From: Candidatus Thiosymbion ectosymbiont of Catanema sp. Cochon2018
GTDB lineage: Bacteria; Pseudomonadota; Gammaproteobacteria; Chromatiales; Chromatiaceae
DNA length: 64,000 nt
Reading direction: 5' to 3'
Assembly: GCA_011392765.1 (NCBI GenBank)
Contig: WYCW01000001.1
Location: 552,888 to 616,887, forward strand
Shown: one piece after another, positions 7,174-15,246 of the stretch
Position numbering within the stretch: position 1 is the first letter of the stretch
How the letters are laid out: every line of letters begins with the position of its first letter
Translations under genes and position numbers: made by a program
Notes under the pieces: generated by a model
Seen by the model: the letters and a program-made list of their open reading frames with translations, nothing else
What the model was told of the DNA's origin: nothing
Databases searched by the model: none

Positions 7174-8046
7174 ATGATCAAGGAGCTTGTGATCCGAAAC
7201 ATGACCCGTCCCGAGGTGGACGAGCTCGTCGGCTGGGCCACCCGAGAAGGCTGGAACCCTGGCCTCGATGACGCCGAGGTCTTTTGGGCTACCGATCCCG
7301 ACGCCTTTATAGCCGCCGAACTTGCAGGCGAGTTGATCGGCGGTGGCGCCATCACCTCCTACCAGGGTGAATTCGGCTTTATGGGCTTCTTCATCGTTCG
7401 GCCCGAGTTTCGCGGCAAGGGACTCGGCAATACCCTCTGGCATGCCCGCCGTGAGCGCCTGCTCGCGCGGCTGCAGCCGGGTGCAAGCATCGGTCTGGAT
7501 GGCGTCTTCGCGCTGCAGGACTACTACGCCAAGGGCGGCTTCATCTTCTCCCATCGCAACCTCCGTTTTCGCGCCGAGATCCCTGAACGACCGGTTACCC
7601 CGACCGTCGGCAACGAAGACATCGTCCCGCTGGCCGAGGTTCCTTTCGATCAGATCCTCGACTACGACCGCTCCTGCTTTCCCGCCCCGCGCGCGACCTT
7701 CCTGAAAGGATGGCTGTCCCAACCCTATGCTGTTGCCCTCGGCTGCCGGCGCGCTGGAGACCTGAGCGGATACGGGGTGGTCCGCCGCTGTGGCCAAGGC
7801 TGCAAGATCGGCCCCCTGTTCGCCGACGACGCCCAAGCCGCCCAAGTCCTCTACGCGCGCCTGGCCGAGTTCGCCACCGGCGGCCCGCTATTCCTCGACG
7901 CCCCGGAGAACAACCCTGCCGCGCTCGAGCTGGTACACCGACACCGGATGGTCGAAGTCTTCGGCTGTGCCCGGATGTATCTGGGTCCGGCCCCGGATAT
8001 CGCCCACCGGCGCATCTTCGGCGTTACCACCTTCGAGCTGGGCTGA
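7174..8046 (+). CDS. GNAT-family N-acetyltransferase with two GNAT-like halves
   Basis: 290 residues. The N-terminal half carries the acetyl-CoA loop VRPEFRGKGLGNTLW (about residues 78-92) after strand FGFMGFFI, typical of GNAT enzymes. The C-terminal half (about 140-290; ILDYDRSCFPAPRATFL to GPLFLDAPENNPAALELV) matches the second GNAT-like lobe found in bacterial acetyltransferases of this length. Such proteins transfer acetyl groups to amines; the acceptor is unknown. The stop overlaps the ATG of the PuuE-like gene by one base (TGATG), so the two are co-transcribed and probably translationally coupled. GAGGG precedes the ATG. Confidence 0.85.
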   Translation: MIKELVIRNMTRPEVDELVGWATREGWNPGLDDAEVFWATDPDAFIAAELAGELIGGGAITSYQGEFGFMGFFIVRPEFRGKGLGNTLWHARRERLLARLQPGASIGLDGVFALQDYYAKGGFIFSHRNLRFRAEIPERPVTPTVGNEDIVPLAEVPFDQILDYDRSCFPAPRATFLKGWLSQPYAVALGCRRAGDLSGYGVVRRCGQGCKIGPLFADDAQAAQVLYARLAEFATGGPLFLDAPENNPAALELVHRHRMVEVFGCARMYLGPAPDIAHRRIFGVTTFELG

Positions 8047-8939
8047 TGGTCGAACGCGACCTCGTCGGCTACGGCGGTCGCCCGCCCCACCCACGATGGC
8101 CCGGTGAAGCACGTGTCGCCGTGCAGTTCGTGCTCAACATCGAAGAAGGCGCGGAATCGAACATTCTCAATGGCGATGCCCGGTCTGAGGCCTGGCTGCA
8201 CGAGCTGCCGGGCCGTCCGCCCCGAACCGGAGAACGGGACCGCAGCGTCGAAGGGATGTACGAGTACGGTTCGCGCGCCGGCGTGTGGCGCATCCTGGAG
8301 CTCTTTCAGACCCGCGATCTGCCCCTGACCGCCTTTGCCGTCGGCCTGGCCCTGGAACTCAACCCGGCGATCGCTCGTGCCCTGCGTACTGCCGGACACG
8401 AGGTCGCCGGACATGGTTACCGCTGGCTCGACTACCGCGAGATCCCCGAAGACCAAGAGCGCGAACACATCCGCCGTACCATTGAGACCATCGAGGAGTT
8501 GTGTGGCAAACGCCCCGTGGGTTGGTACACCGGGCGGGTCAGTCACAATACTCGCCGGCTGCTGCGCGAGGAGGGCGGGTTTTTCTACGACTCGGATGCC
8601 TACAACGACGATCTGCCCTATTGGCTTGCCGGCTCCCCTCCGCACCTTGTGATCCCCTACACCCTGGTCAACAACGACGCCCGGTACCTATTCCCGAACG
8701 GTTTTTCTTCGGGAGACGACTTCTTCCATCTATTGAAAGACGCCTTCGACATCCTGTGGCAGGAAGGCGCGCGCTGCCCGAAGATGATGAGCGTCGGGTT
8801 GCATGGTCGCATCAGTGGTCATCCGGCCCGGACAATGGCACTGGCGCGGTTTCTCGATTATGTGCAGAGCCGGGACCGGGTGTGGATCTGCCGGCGCGAA
8901 GAAATCGCCCGGCATTGGCTGGCCGAGCACCCGGCCTAA
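8046..8939 (+). CDS. puuE: Allantoinase PuuE-like, polysaccharide-deacetylase family
   Basis: 297 residues from the ATG that overlaps the GNAT stop. The opening (YGGRPPHPRWPGEARVAVQF, then LNIEEGAESNILNGD) and the block YEYGSRAGVWRILELF are hallmarks of PuuE, a cofactor-free allantoinase with a NodB-type deacetylase fold. HEVAGHGYRWLDY and GRVSHNTRRLL follow in the usual order. The family turns allantoin into allantoate in purine breakdown; some members have other substrates. No other uric-acid pathway gene is visible nearby, so the pathway role is inferred from family alone. The longer frame open upstream is antisense-free coding overlap with the GNAT gene and is not the true start. Confidence 0.85.
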   Translation: MVERDLVGYGGRPPHPRWPGEARVAVQFVLNIEEGAESNILNGDARSEAWLHELPGRPPRTGERDRSVEGMYEYGSRAGVWRILELFQTRDLPLTAFAVGLALELNPAIARALRTAGHEVAGHGYRWLDYREIPEDQEREHIRRTIETIEELCGKRPVGWYTGRVSHNTRRLLREEGGFFYDSDAYNDDLPYWLAGSPPHLVIPYTLVNNDARYLFPNGFSSGDDFFHLLKDAFDILWQEGARCPKMMSVGLHGRISGHPARTMALARFLDYVQSRDRVWICRREEIARHWLAEHPA

Positions 8940-9718
8940 TACCCCATTTCATCAGAATTTTCTGTTAAAACCAGTCCTTGTCATCCCGAAGCGTAGCGAG
9001 GGATCCTCACAGTTCGGCAAAGACTCTCAGCACACAGGATTTCTCGCTACGCTCGAAATGACAACCAGCAAAATTGGATGAAATGACCTACTAGGGGCTG
9101 TTGACATAATCATCGTGCCAACCACTAATAGGACAAGATTCACAGGATTTTCAGGATTAACAAGATATTATAATTGTTATTTAAGAAAAATAATAACGAA
9201 ACAATCTGCGAGAACCTGCGTCATCCGTGGACAAAAAAGATCATGTGATCCTTTGCAACCGATTTGCGTTCATTCGCGTTCATTTGCGGCAAAAAAATGG
9301 TGTTGTGCTACTTCCAGGACGGGGACCTACCCTCTATTCCGCCGGAGGCCAAAGACCGGTTGGTGCGTGCCGTAGCCGCCGTCGATCTGTCCCGACTGCC
9401 ACGCCTCGAGCCGATACGCCCATGGACGCCCAGAGGGTAGGGTAACCGAATGATAAACAGATATAAAGCAATCGGTTAGGTAATTTGAACCACTTAAGAC
9501 ATAGAGTATGCAGAGGACACAGAGCGTTTTCGACCAAGCCGTTGTTGGATGGCCGGTCGATGCGGATTTCTCGCGGGGTTCCGAGCGCAGAAACATTCTT
9601 GTTATCGTTTCCTCTGTACCTGCCTGACGCAGGCAGGTCTCTGTGGTTCATTGCCAAGGCTATGTGTCAGCAGTGATTATTATTGGTAGCCTTGGCCCAG
9701 AGGGCCGGAAAATGGCCG
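8940..9718. repeat. Non-coding repeat region
   Basis: No gene is supported here. Positions 8981-9063 hold an inverted repeat made from CATCCCGAAGCGTAGCGAGG and its partner CTCGCTACGCTCGAAATGAC. From 9102 on lies GGCTGTTGACATAATCATCG, followed by CAGGATT words; the same block occurs at 23822. A short open stretch ending near 9441 (PPEAKDRLVRAVAAVDLSRL) may be a gene remnant, but I cannot name it. Confidence 0.6.
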
Positions 9719-10008
9719 ATGAAGCCCCTGAAACTCACTGAAGAGCTGAAGCGCGTGGCACGGCGTACCTATGGTTCAAATCGCCCGCAGCAGCGGTTCG
9801 CGATCCGGTGCATTTTATTGCCCATGTCCTGACCTACGGCACGCACGAGGATGTGCAGACCTTGCGGCAACAGGTTTCCGCCGCGGAGTTGGCCGAGGCG
9901 ATCCGCAACGCCCCGCCGGGGGTGTTCGATGCCCATTCGTGGACCTACTGGAACCTCGAGATCGGGCGGTATTCCGCTTCGGCGTTACCGGAGCGTAAAT
10001 TCGGGTGA
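9719..10008 (+). pseudogene. Conserved small protein, frameshifted
   Basis: The frame opens at ATG 9719 as MKPLKLTEELKRVARRT. Near 9770 sense shifts to another frame that reads WFKSPAAAVRDPVHFIAHVL, then TYGTHEDVQTLRQQVSAAEL and WTYWNLEIGRYSA, ending at TGA 10006-10008. Joined across the shift, this is about 95 residues of one coherent acidic protein. I recall similar small proteins of unknown function in gammaproteobacteria, often beside PIN or nucleotidyltransferase genes, but cannot confirm it. A sequencing error would give the same picture. Confidence 0.5.
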
Positions 10009-10060
10009 TCTGAAACAGATGGCTCTACATGAAATTAAATTCAGCAGAATCAATAGTTTA

Positions 10061-10353
10061 GTCTGAAATGTGACAAAATGGAATTAAGCAAGGGCAGGAC
10101 ATCTGGTTCAATCCGCCGGGTGCCCCGATCCCCTTTCGCTCCCATTGTGTTGCGCCCGTCCAACCGGTCAAGGACGCAGCCGCTACGCGGTGGTTTCCTT
10201 TTCTACCCACACAAGACGGAACAGAGCCGAAAATGATCTGGTCGCCTCGATCCATGCGCGGATTACACGGATGCACCGCGGCCTCGCCGGGAGGGTAGGA
10301 TGTGGTGAGCCGCCGGGTGCGGGACGCGCAGGGCGAGTGCGTATAAATTTCTT
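10061..10353. repeat. Intergenic stretch with two short dispersed repeats
   Basis: GTCTGAAATGTGACAAAATGGAA (10061-10083) matches one end of the MITE-like element at 19049-19155. AGGGCGAGTGCGTATAAATTTCTT (10330-10353) recurs at 11765-11785, 22827-22851 and 37811-37834. No gene is visible between 10009 and 10630. Confidence 0.5.
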
Positions 10354-10400
10354 ATCGACCAACGAGTTGCTACCAACTTCCAAGCGCCGGCGCGGAGCGC

Positions 10401-10518
10401 GTAGTCAGTTATAAGAAGGAGAAGGGGACCCTCATGGCTCGGAGGGCAAGTGGATAAACTTGCGTGCTGTCAACCGAGGTATTGGAGGTGTCCCCTTCTC
10501 CTTCTTATAACTGACTAC
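10401..10518. repeat. Perfect 29-bp inverted repeat around a 60-bp loop
   Basis: Positions 10401-10429 (GTAGTCAGTTATAAGAAGGA...GGGGAC) are the exact reverse complement of 10490-10518. The 60-bp centre has no evident gene. The flanking ...CAGCTAACTTAATGGCATTG also occurs at about 57150. The perfection of the arms suggests a recent origin; it could be a miniature transposable element, since no T-run follows. Confidence 0.7.
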
Positions 10519-10630
10519 GACAAGCGGCCAGCAGCTAACTTAATGGCATTGACCTGCTGGCTCCGTAGAGGACGCAGATACAAATCTTGAATTTTTCAAG
10601 GTGCCTCTGACCGAGGAGCTGCTACGCAAA

Positions 10631-11152
10631 TCAGCCGTCCTCGTCATCGGCCCGGCAGTCGGAACAGAGTGCGCGGTAAACTGTGGCGTCTTCCCGTGAA
10701 AAGCAGCAGGCGATAATCTCTTCGAAACCCTCACGCTCGGCCTGCATAACCTCCAGGGCGATGTGGGTTGCGGCCTCTTTCGGGTAGCCGTACACCCCGG
10801 TGCTGATACACGGGAAAGCGACGGTACGTGCTTCCTTTTCCTTCGCCAGCGCCAATGAACGCCGATAACAGCTGCGCAACAACTCCGGCTCGTCCTGTCC
10901 CCCGCCCTGCCACACGGGGCCCACCGTATGGATGACCCACTGAGCGGGCAATTTGAATCCGGGAGTAATGCGTGCCTCTCCGGTCGGGCAACCACCAAGG
11001 CTTCGGCAAGCATCCAAGAGGTCAGGCCCCGCAGTCCGGTGGATGGCGCCATCGACACCGCCACCCCCGAGGAGCGACTCGTTCGCGGCGTTTACGATGG
11101 CATCCACCGCCAGCCGCGTGATGTCGGCGGTGACTATGACAATGGCCCCCAT
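10631..11152 (-). CDS. Macro-domain ADP-ribose hydrolase (O-acetyl-ADP-ribose deacetylase type)
   Basis: 173 residues forming one macro domain. [20 protein letters not shown] (the N-AAN nucleotide-binding motif), [19 protein letters not shown], and [13 protein letters not shown] are all present and in the usual positions for YmdB-type enzymes. They remove ADP-ribose or acetyl groups from O-acetyl-ADP-ribose and ADP-ribosylated targets. ATG 11152 is chosen because AGGAG lies 6 bases upstream; the in-frame start seven codons earlier lacks one. It stands alone, but its position next to a PARIS-like defence module is notable because macro proteins occur in anti-phage and toxin contexts. Confidence 0.9.
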   Translation of the reverse strand: MGAIVIVTADITRLAVDAIVNAANESLLGGGGVDGAIHRTAGPDLLDACRSLGGCPTGEARITPGFKLPAQWVIHTVGPVWQGGGQDEPELLRSCYRRSLALAKEKEARTVAFPCISTGVYGYPKEAATHIALEVMQAEREGFEEIIACCFSREDATVYRALCSDCRADDEDG

Positions 11153-11186
11153 CGTCGACTCCTTCTCTTGCACAAAAACTTCAATA

Positions 11187-11258
11187 TCCGCAGATTACAC
11201 AAATTTTCACGGATGAAAAGCAAAATAATCTGTGAAAATCTGCGTAATCTATGGATTA
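11187..11258. repeat. Inverted repeat of the GATTACGCAG family
   Basis: AATCCGCAGATTACACAAAT on the left pairs with ATCTGCGTAATCTATGGATT on the right, with further paired words between. Relatives lie at 58121-58190 and 61755-61824. It falls between the divergent macro-domain and DUF3301 genes. Confidence 0.7.
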
Positions 11259-11290
11259 AAACGGTTTTTTGTCGGGAATCCCCGACCGAT

Positions 11291-11605
11291 ATGAACAGCC
11301 TGCTCGCTATCCTCGCCCTTTTGCTCTTGGGCTGGTTCTGGCTCGACAGCCTGCGTGCGCGTGAGATGGCGACTGAAATCTGCCGCGCTGTCTGTAAGCA
11401 GCGCGATTTGCAGCTTCTGGACCAGACCGTCTCCCTACGCTATCTGCGGATACGGCGGACAGACGCCGGATTGCGGCTGCTGCGTGTGTATGGGTTCGAT
11501 TTCAGCGCAGAAGGCATCGCCCGGCACAGCGGATACCTGGTGCTCATCGGTCTGAATCTGGAAACGATTGGCCTGAATCTACCCAAGCAGCCAGCGGACG
11601 ACTGA
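11291..11605 (+). CDS. DUF3301 membrane-anchored protein
   Basis: 104 residues from ATG 11291. An N-terminal membrane segment (LLAILALLLLGWFWLDSL) is followed by ARE-A-EICR and a small domain with LQLLDQTVSLRYLRIRR and RLLRVYGFDFSAEG. This combination and length match DUF3301, a family of unknown function largely restricted to gammaproteobacteria. The cytoplasmic domain is probably small and strand-rich. An in-frame extension upstream has no ribosome binding site and runs antisense to the macro-domain gene, so it is not believed. Nothing around it indicates a role. Confidence 0.8.
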   Translation: MNSLLAILALLLLGWFWLDSLRAREMATEICRAVCKQRDLQLLDQTVSLRYLRIRRTDAGLRLLRVYGFDFSAEGIARHSGYLVLIGLNLETIGLNLPKQPADD

Positions 11606-11768
11606 CCACAGCGTGCAACGGGTATAAAACATCCGCATCGACTGGTGGTGCACCACGCGAGGCAATGCGTTCCCATGGGAGCTGATTTTTGCCGCAAATG
11701 AACGCGAATCAACGCAAACGGGCCGCAATCGGCTCGTCAACAGTCCAATTCACAAAGGACCAAGAAAT

Positions 11769-12662
11769 TTATATGCGCTCACCCTGCCTGGCTTGCGGGT
11801 CCGCGTAATTCTTCAGTACCTGGTAAGGCGGATTGGCCGACTCCCACCCGCGAATCGATTGGCCGAATGTGCCTTGATGGAGCTCATTCTCACCGAAGGA
11901 CGCTCGAAGCAATGCGGCAACGTCCGCAACGCCCTTACTTTTCTTGAGATTGCCGAGTACCTGTTGCAGACCGATCCGCAGCAGGACGATGAGGTCGTGA
12001 CCCTGACAGATCGACCAGGGATCGGCGTCGGGCAGATCCGAGATGGCCGTATGGACGGCGTCGATGTTCTGTAGCACTCCGTCCTTCACGACAGCGGTAT
12101 AGAGTCTATCTCGATCCACCTCCCAGGTTTTGCGATCAGTGAAGCGCTCGCGGCCCCGCTCGCCGAACGGCAGACTCCAGCCACGGCGCAACGCAGCAAG
12201 CCAGCGCAGTCGCCCGAAGACCAGGCCGCGTGCAAGCAGGGCATCCCTGACCGTGCAGTCCTGGGTATCTTCGAAGCGTCGGATCTTGTCTTGATCGCCG
12301 CACTCGGCGAGTACCCGCTCCAGGGCCGGCGACCGCAGCAGCACGCATTCCAGGTCGTGGGCGTCGGTAGCGAGCAAGTTCGGCGATGGCAACGTCTTAT
12401 TCCGGAGTCGGTCGAAGTCGTCGTCGACGATCCCGAGGGCACCTGAAAAATTGCGGGTATCGAGCCGCTCGATAGCGCCCTCGACATTGAGTTTACCGTC
12501 GCCGATGACCAGCTCGCATTCTCGTGGGGCAACCCGAGGATGCCAGAATTTGTGGTCGTCCTCCCCTTCCAGGAGCAGGAAGCTCCCGCGATGTATTTGG
12601 CGGCCCATGATGACTTCATCCTTGATAAGGGCCGCATCCTTGGTCCAACTTGATGGCTTCAT
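11769..12662 (-). CDS. DUF4435 TOPRIM-type protein, candidate AriB of a PARIS anti-phage system
   Basis: 297 residues. FLLLEGEDDHKFW (about residues 28-40) carries the conserved Glu, and ALGIVDDDFDRL (about 75-86) the DxD pair, of the TOPRIM-like DUF4435 fold seen in OLD-type nucleases. The ATG overlaps the stop of the AAA ATPase gene by 4 bases (ATGA). An AAA/ABC-type ATPase followed by DUF4435 is the gene pair that defines PARIS. In published systems, AriA senses phage anti-restriction proteins and releases AriB, a toxic nuclease that cuts host tRNA. The size fits AriB. The last codons (RQGERI) and stop lie inside a dispersed repeat (11765-11785), so the native C-terminus may have been replaced. 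Confidence 0.82.
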   Translation of the reverse strand: MKPSSWTKDAALIKDEVIMGRQIHRGSFLLLEGEDDHKFWHPRVAPRECELVIGDGKLNVEGAIERLDTRNFSGALGIVDDDFDRLRNKTLPSPNLLATDAHDLECVLLRSPALERVLAECGDQDKIRRFEDTQDCTVRDALLARGLVFGRLRWLAALRRGWSLPFGERGRERFTDRKTWEVDRDRLYTAVVKDGVLQNIDAVHTAISDLPDADPWSICQGHDLIVLLRIGLQQVLGNLKKSKGVADVAALLRASFGENELHQGTFGQSIRGWESANPPYQVLKNYADPQARQGERI

Positions 12663-14131
12663 ACCGGATCCTCACCCAACCCGATCATCAGGTCCGAGCG
12701 GTCGCCAACGATGTAGGGCGAGTGGGTCGCGATCAGCACATCGAACCGGGCCGCAGCGACGATCTCCAGCAGGTCCGGCAGGAAGCGTTTCTGCCAGGCG
12801 ACGTGCAGGGACAGCTCCGGCTCGTCGATCAGTACCAGGGTGTTGGGCCGGACCCGAAACAAGAGGTCATAGTGCAGAACCAGCTCGTGTTGTTCACCGG
12901 AGGAGAGGACCTCCAATTCGAGTGGGGTTCCATCGTCACGCTCGGCGACCAGACCGGCCTCGCGATCGACCCTGATCCGCTTGTGCAGGAACTTGCGGTT
13001 GACGTTGTCCAGCAACAGGCGGGTGCGGTCGGCAAGCTCAGTCAGCACCTCCAGCTTTTCGGACGTATCCCGGACGTAGAGACTCATTGCCTTCTGCGAT
13101 ACCGGATCGAGACTGCCCAGAACCGCTGTATCGAACGGATGACCCTCCGGTTCGTCGAGGAAACCGATTCCTTTTAGTTTTACCCGTTTGTCATCCAGCT
13201 CCTCCATGCGTGCCTTGAGGTCGTCCGCATTCAAGGTTGGCAGATCGGGGGCCAACAGGCGCTGCGGAAAGGACTGATCCAGGCGTTGGGATTGCTGGCC
13301 GTAATGGGCTATCGAGTCCTTGATCCTGCCATGCAGATCGCTCGCATAATCCAACACCGTGTAGACATTGTGGGGGTTGGTTGGATGACCGCTCGGATGA
13401 GCCGTACCCAGGCGCAACAAGCGTTGTGCCCCAATCATATGAACAACAACACTGCCACGTAACTTCTTCAGCCATTCAGGCTCCGAGTGTACATGGTCCT
13501 GTTCGGTGGCCATCAAGCCGTTGACTTCTCCCTTGACGAACAATTCGTAGGCTAGCCGTAGCGCCTCCGCCTGCGACGTCGGTACCTCCCCACGCGATAC
13601 CAGTTCCTCCACAGAGGGTCTCACCATTTCCATATACGGTTTCATCGCCTTCATGTGCGACATCAACGCCCCCATGTGTGGTATCAGTGCCTCCATATGC
13701 GGTTCCAGTACCTCCATATGTGGTGCCAGCGCCTCCTCCATACCTGACAGAATGCTTTCGCTACTGGAAAACTCATAGGTTTCCCTTTGCTCACCGGCCT
13801 TCAGCAGGCTCAACTTCAGCTTCTTGGGTGGCCCGGCATTCGCCTGGCTCGGGTGAGGATCGACTGTCAGCTCGATCTCGGAACCACTGTCGTTCCTGGA
13901 ACCATCGGTAAGTGTCAATGCGAAATGCTGAAAGGGTATCCGTAGAAATAGGTCATATCTTCCGAGCAGCAGGTCGTTGACCATCCGCAGCAGGATGGTC
14001 TTACCGACCCCGTTCGGACCATGAAGGATGGTGACCCGGTCGTCCGGCTTCAGGTCGACCTGGTGGTCGAACAGGTCGAATAGACCCTCCACCTGGATGC
14101 CGGACACGCGCAGCAGGGGTTCGGCGCTCAT
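12659..14131 (-). CDS. AAA/ABC-type ATPase, candidate AriA of a PARIS anti-phage system
   Basis: 490 residues. Walker A is HGPNGVGKT (37-45). The signature region is LSSGEQHELVLHYDLLF (about 398-414), Walker B is LVLIDEPELSLH, and the switch His sits in IATHSPYIV. This is the SMC/ABC-like ATPase layout of AriA and of OLD-family ATPases. Residues about 133-174 are six tandem heptads of the form EALxPHM, lying in the lobe inserted between Walker A and the signature. I know of no such repeat in the family. The gene overlaps the DUF4435 gene by 4 bp, so the two products are made together. Confidence 0.85.
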   Translation of the reverse strand: MSAEPLLRVSGIQVEGLFDLFDHQVDLKPDDRVTILHGPNGVGKTILLRMVNDLLLGRYDLFLRIPFQHFALTLTDGSRNDSGSEIELTVDPHPSQANAGPPKKLKLSLLKAGEQRETYEFSSSESILSGMEEALAPHMEVLEPHMEALIPHMGALMSHMKAMKPYMEMVRPSVEELVSRGEVPTSQAEALRLAYELFVKGEVNGLMATEQDHVHSEPEWLKKLRGSVVVHMIGAQRLLRLGTAHPSGHPTNPHNVYTVLDYASDLHGRIKDSIAHYGQQSQRLDQSFPQRLLAPDLPTLNADDLKARMEELDDKRVKLKGIGFLDEPEGHPFDTAVLGSLDPVSQKAMSLYVRDTSEKLEVLTELADRTRLLLDNVNRKFLHKRIRVDREAGLVAERDDGTPLELEVLSSGEQHELVLHYDLLFRVRPNTLVLIDEPELSLHVAWQKRFLPDLLEIVAAARFDVLIATHSPYIVGDRSDLMIGLGEDPV

Positions 14132-14213
14132 CTCATATGCTTCCGCAGCCGGATTTCGCTTACGATCATCCTAATTTCGTTTGATATTGTGGAAGACAGG
14201 GGGAAAATTTTTT

Positions 14214-14341
14214 ATTCACCACAGAGGCACAGAGAGCACGGAGAAATCAGAGAATTTCCTTCGTGCTTTCTCCATGCTCGTCAGGTCTGAAGAAACATTC
14301 CTTGGTGTATTCTCTGTGCCCTCTGTGTCTCTGTGGTGAAT
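14214..14341. repeat. Inverted repeat of the CACAGAG-word family
   Basis: ATTCACCACAGAGGCACAGA on the left pairs with TCTGTGTCTCTGTGGTGAAT on the right. The arms themselves are built from repeated CACAGAG-like words. A relative lies at 24711-24881. It fills the gap behind the PARIS-like genes. Confidence 0.8.
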
Positions 14342-14364
14342 AGTGTATTTCTACAATATCAAGC

Positions 14365-14576
14365 GAAACGATGTACTAGTACACCGTTTCATTCTATTTT
14401 GCAGGTACAGTCGCTTGAGCTTGATGCGAGCCTTCTCATCGGGATCGCAATCGGAATCCCGATTTCGATACCGATACCGATTTCGACCTACCCTGGCTCT
14501 CCAACGGCTGGTGGGGCGTAGGAGATGGGACCTTATCCGCAAAATCAGATGAAACGAGGTACTAGTACCTCATTTC
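14365..14576. repeat. Hexanucleotide-rich element framed by two CTAG-centred palindromes
   Basis: Two near-perfect palindromes, GAAACGATGTACTAGTACAC (14365 on) and GAAACGAGGTACTAGTACCT (14551 on), frame a partial copy of the GATCGG/GATTTC hexanucleotide element. Its conserved tail (TACCCTGGCTCTCCAACGGC) recurs at 35.4, 58.6 and 61.9 kb. No gene is supported here. Confidence 0.7.
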
Positions 14577-14610
14577 GGAAGATCTTGCGCATAAAAAGGG
14601 CCTTTTGTCT

Positions 14611-14774
14611 AACCACGAAAGACACGAAAAACACGAAAGGGTATGTAGTCGGCCCTTTTCGTGAAATTTCGTGCCTTTCGTGGTTCATAAACGAGCCGCA
14701 CCGACGAACCACGGAGGCAGACACGGATAAACACGGATTGTAATTCGTGTTTATCCGTGTCTGCCTCCGTGGTT
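14611..14774. repeat. Two adjacent inverted repeats (CACGAAA and CACGGA word families)
   Basis: 14611-14685 pairs AACCACGAAAGACACGAAA with TTTCGTGCCTTTCGTGGTT. 14707-14774 pairs AACCACGGAGGCAGACACGG with CCGTGTCTGCCTCCGTGGTT, with arms of about 30 bp. Relatives of the second lie at 24468-24537 and 54452-54518; a relative of the first lies at 24940-25012. Confidence 0.85.
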
Positions 14775-14817
14775 CTCAAGTCATACGGGAAAAGGCTGCA
14801 ATACGCTCGAGCACCCC

Positions 14818-15231
14818 CTATTTGACGACTTTGAGCTTGGGTCGTGCCCGCGTTGGTTTGGTGGGGGCAGTCTGCTCCTCGTCCGGCCTTTCCGGTCCTT
14901 CCGCATCATCGTCCGTCCGCGGCCCGTCGTCCGGGAACAACATGCCGTACCCGCTCTCGCGCGCATAGATGCCGAGCACCGCATCCACCGGTACCTCCAC
15001 CCGCATGGAGACCCCACCGAAACGGGCATTGAACTCGATGCGCTCGTTTCCGAGCACAAGGGCATGCACGGCACTAGGGTTTATGTTGAGGACGATCTTT
15101 CCGTCCTGAACGAACCCTGCCGGAACAACCGCTTGGGGATGGGCCGCATCCACGAGCAGATGGGGAGTCATGTGGTTGTCCATGATCCACTCGTACAGCG
15201 CCCGCACCAGGTAGGGACGGTTCGAAGTCAT
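14818..15231 (-). CDS. sspB: ClpXP adaptor SspB
   Basis: 137 residues starting MTSNRPYLVRALYEWIMDN. The body (TPHLLVDAAHPQAVVPAGFV, then GKIVLNINPSAVHALVLGN and FNARFGG) is the SspB substrate-binding domain. SspB binds ssrA-tagged peptides and the ribosome and hands them to ClpX. The C-terminus is a charged linker ending in RARPKLKVVK, the short ClpX-docking peptide conserved in the family. ATG 15231 is chosen over one five codons upstream because MTSNRPYL aligns with other SspB starts. It follows sspA by 15 bp, the standard gammaproteobacterial pair. Confidence 0.95.
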   Translation of the reverse strand: MTSNRPYLVRALYEWIMDNHMTPHLLVDAAHPQAVVPAGFVQDGKIVLNINPSAVHALVLGNERIEFNARFGGVSMRVEVPVDAVLGIYARESGYGMLFPDDGPRTDDDAEGPERPDEEQTAPTKPTRARPKLKVVK

Positions 15232-15246
15232 AGTGGCAGCGGGCAA

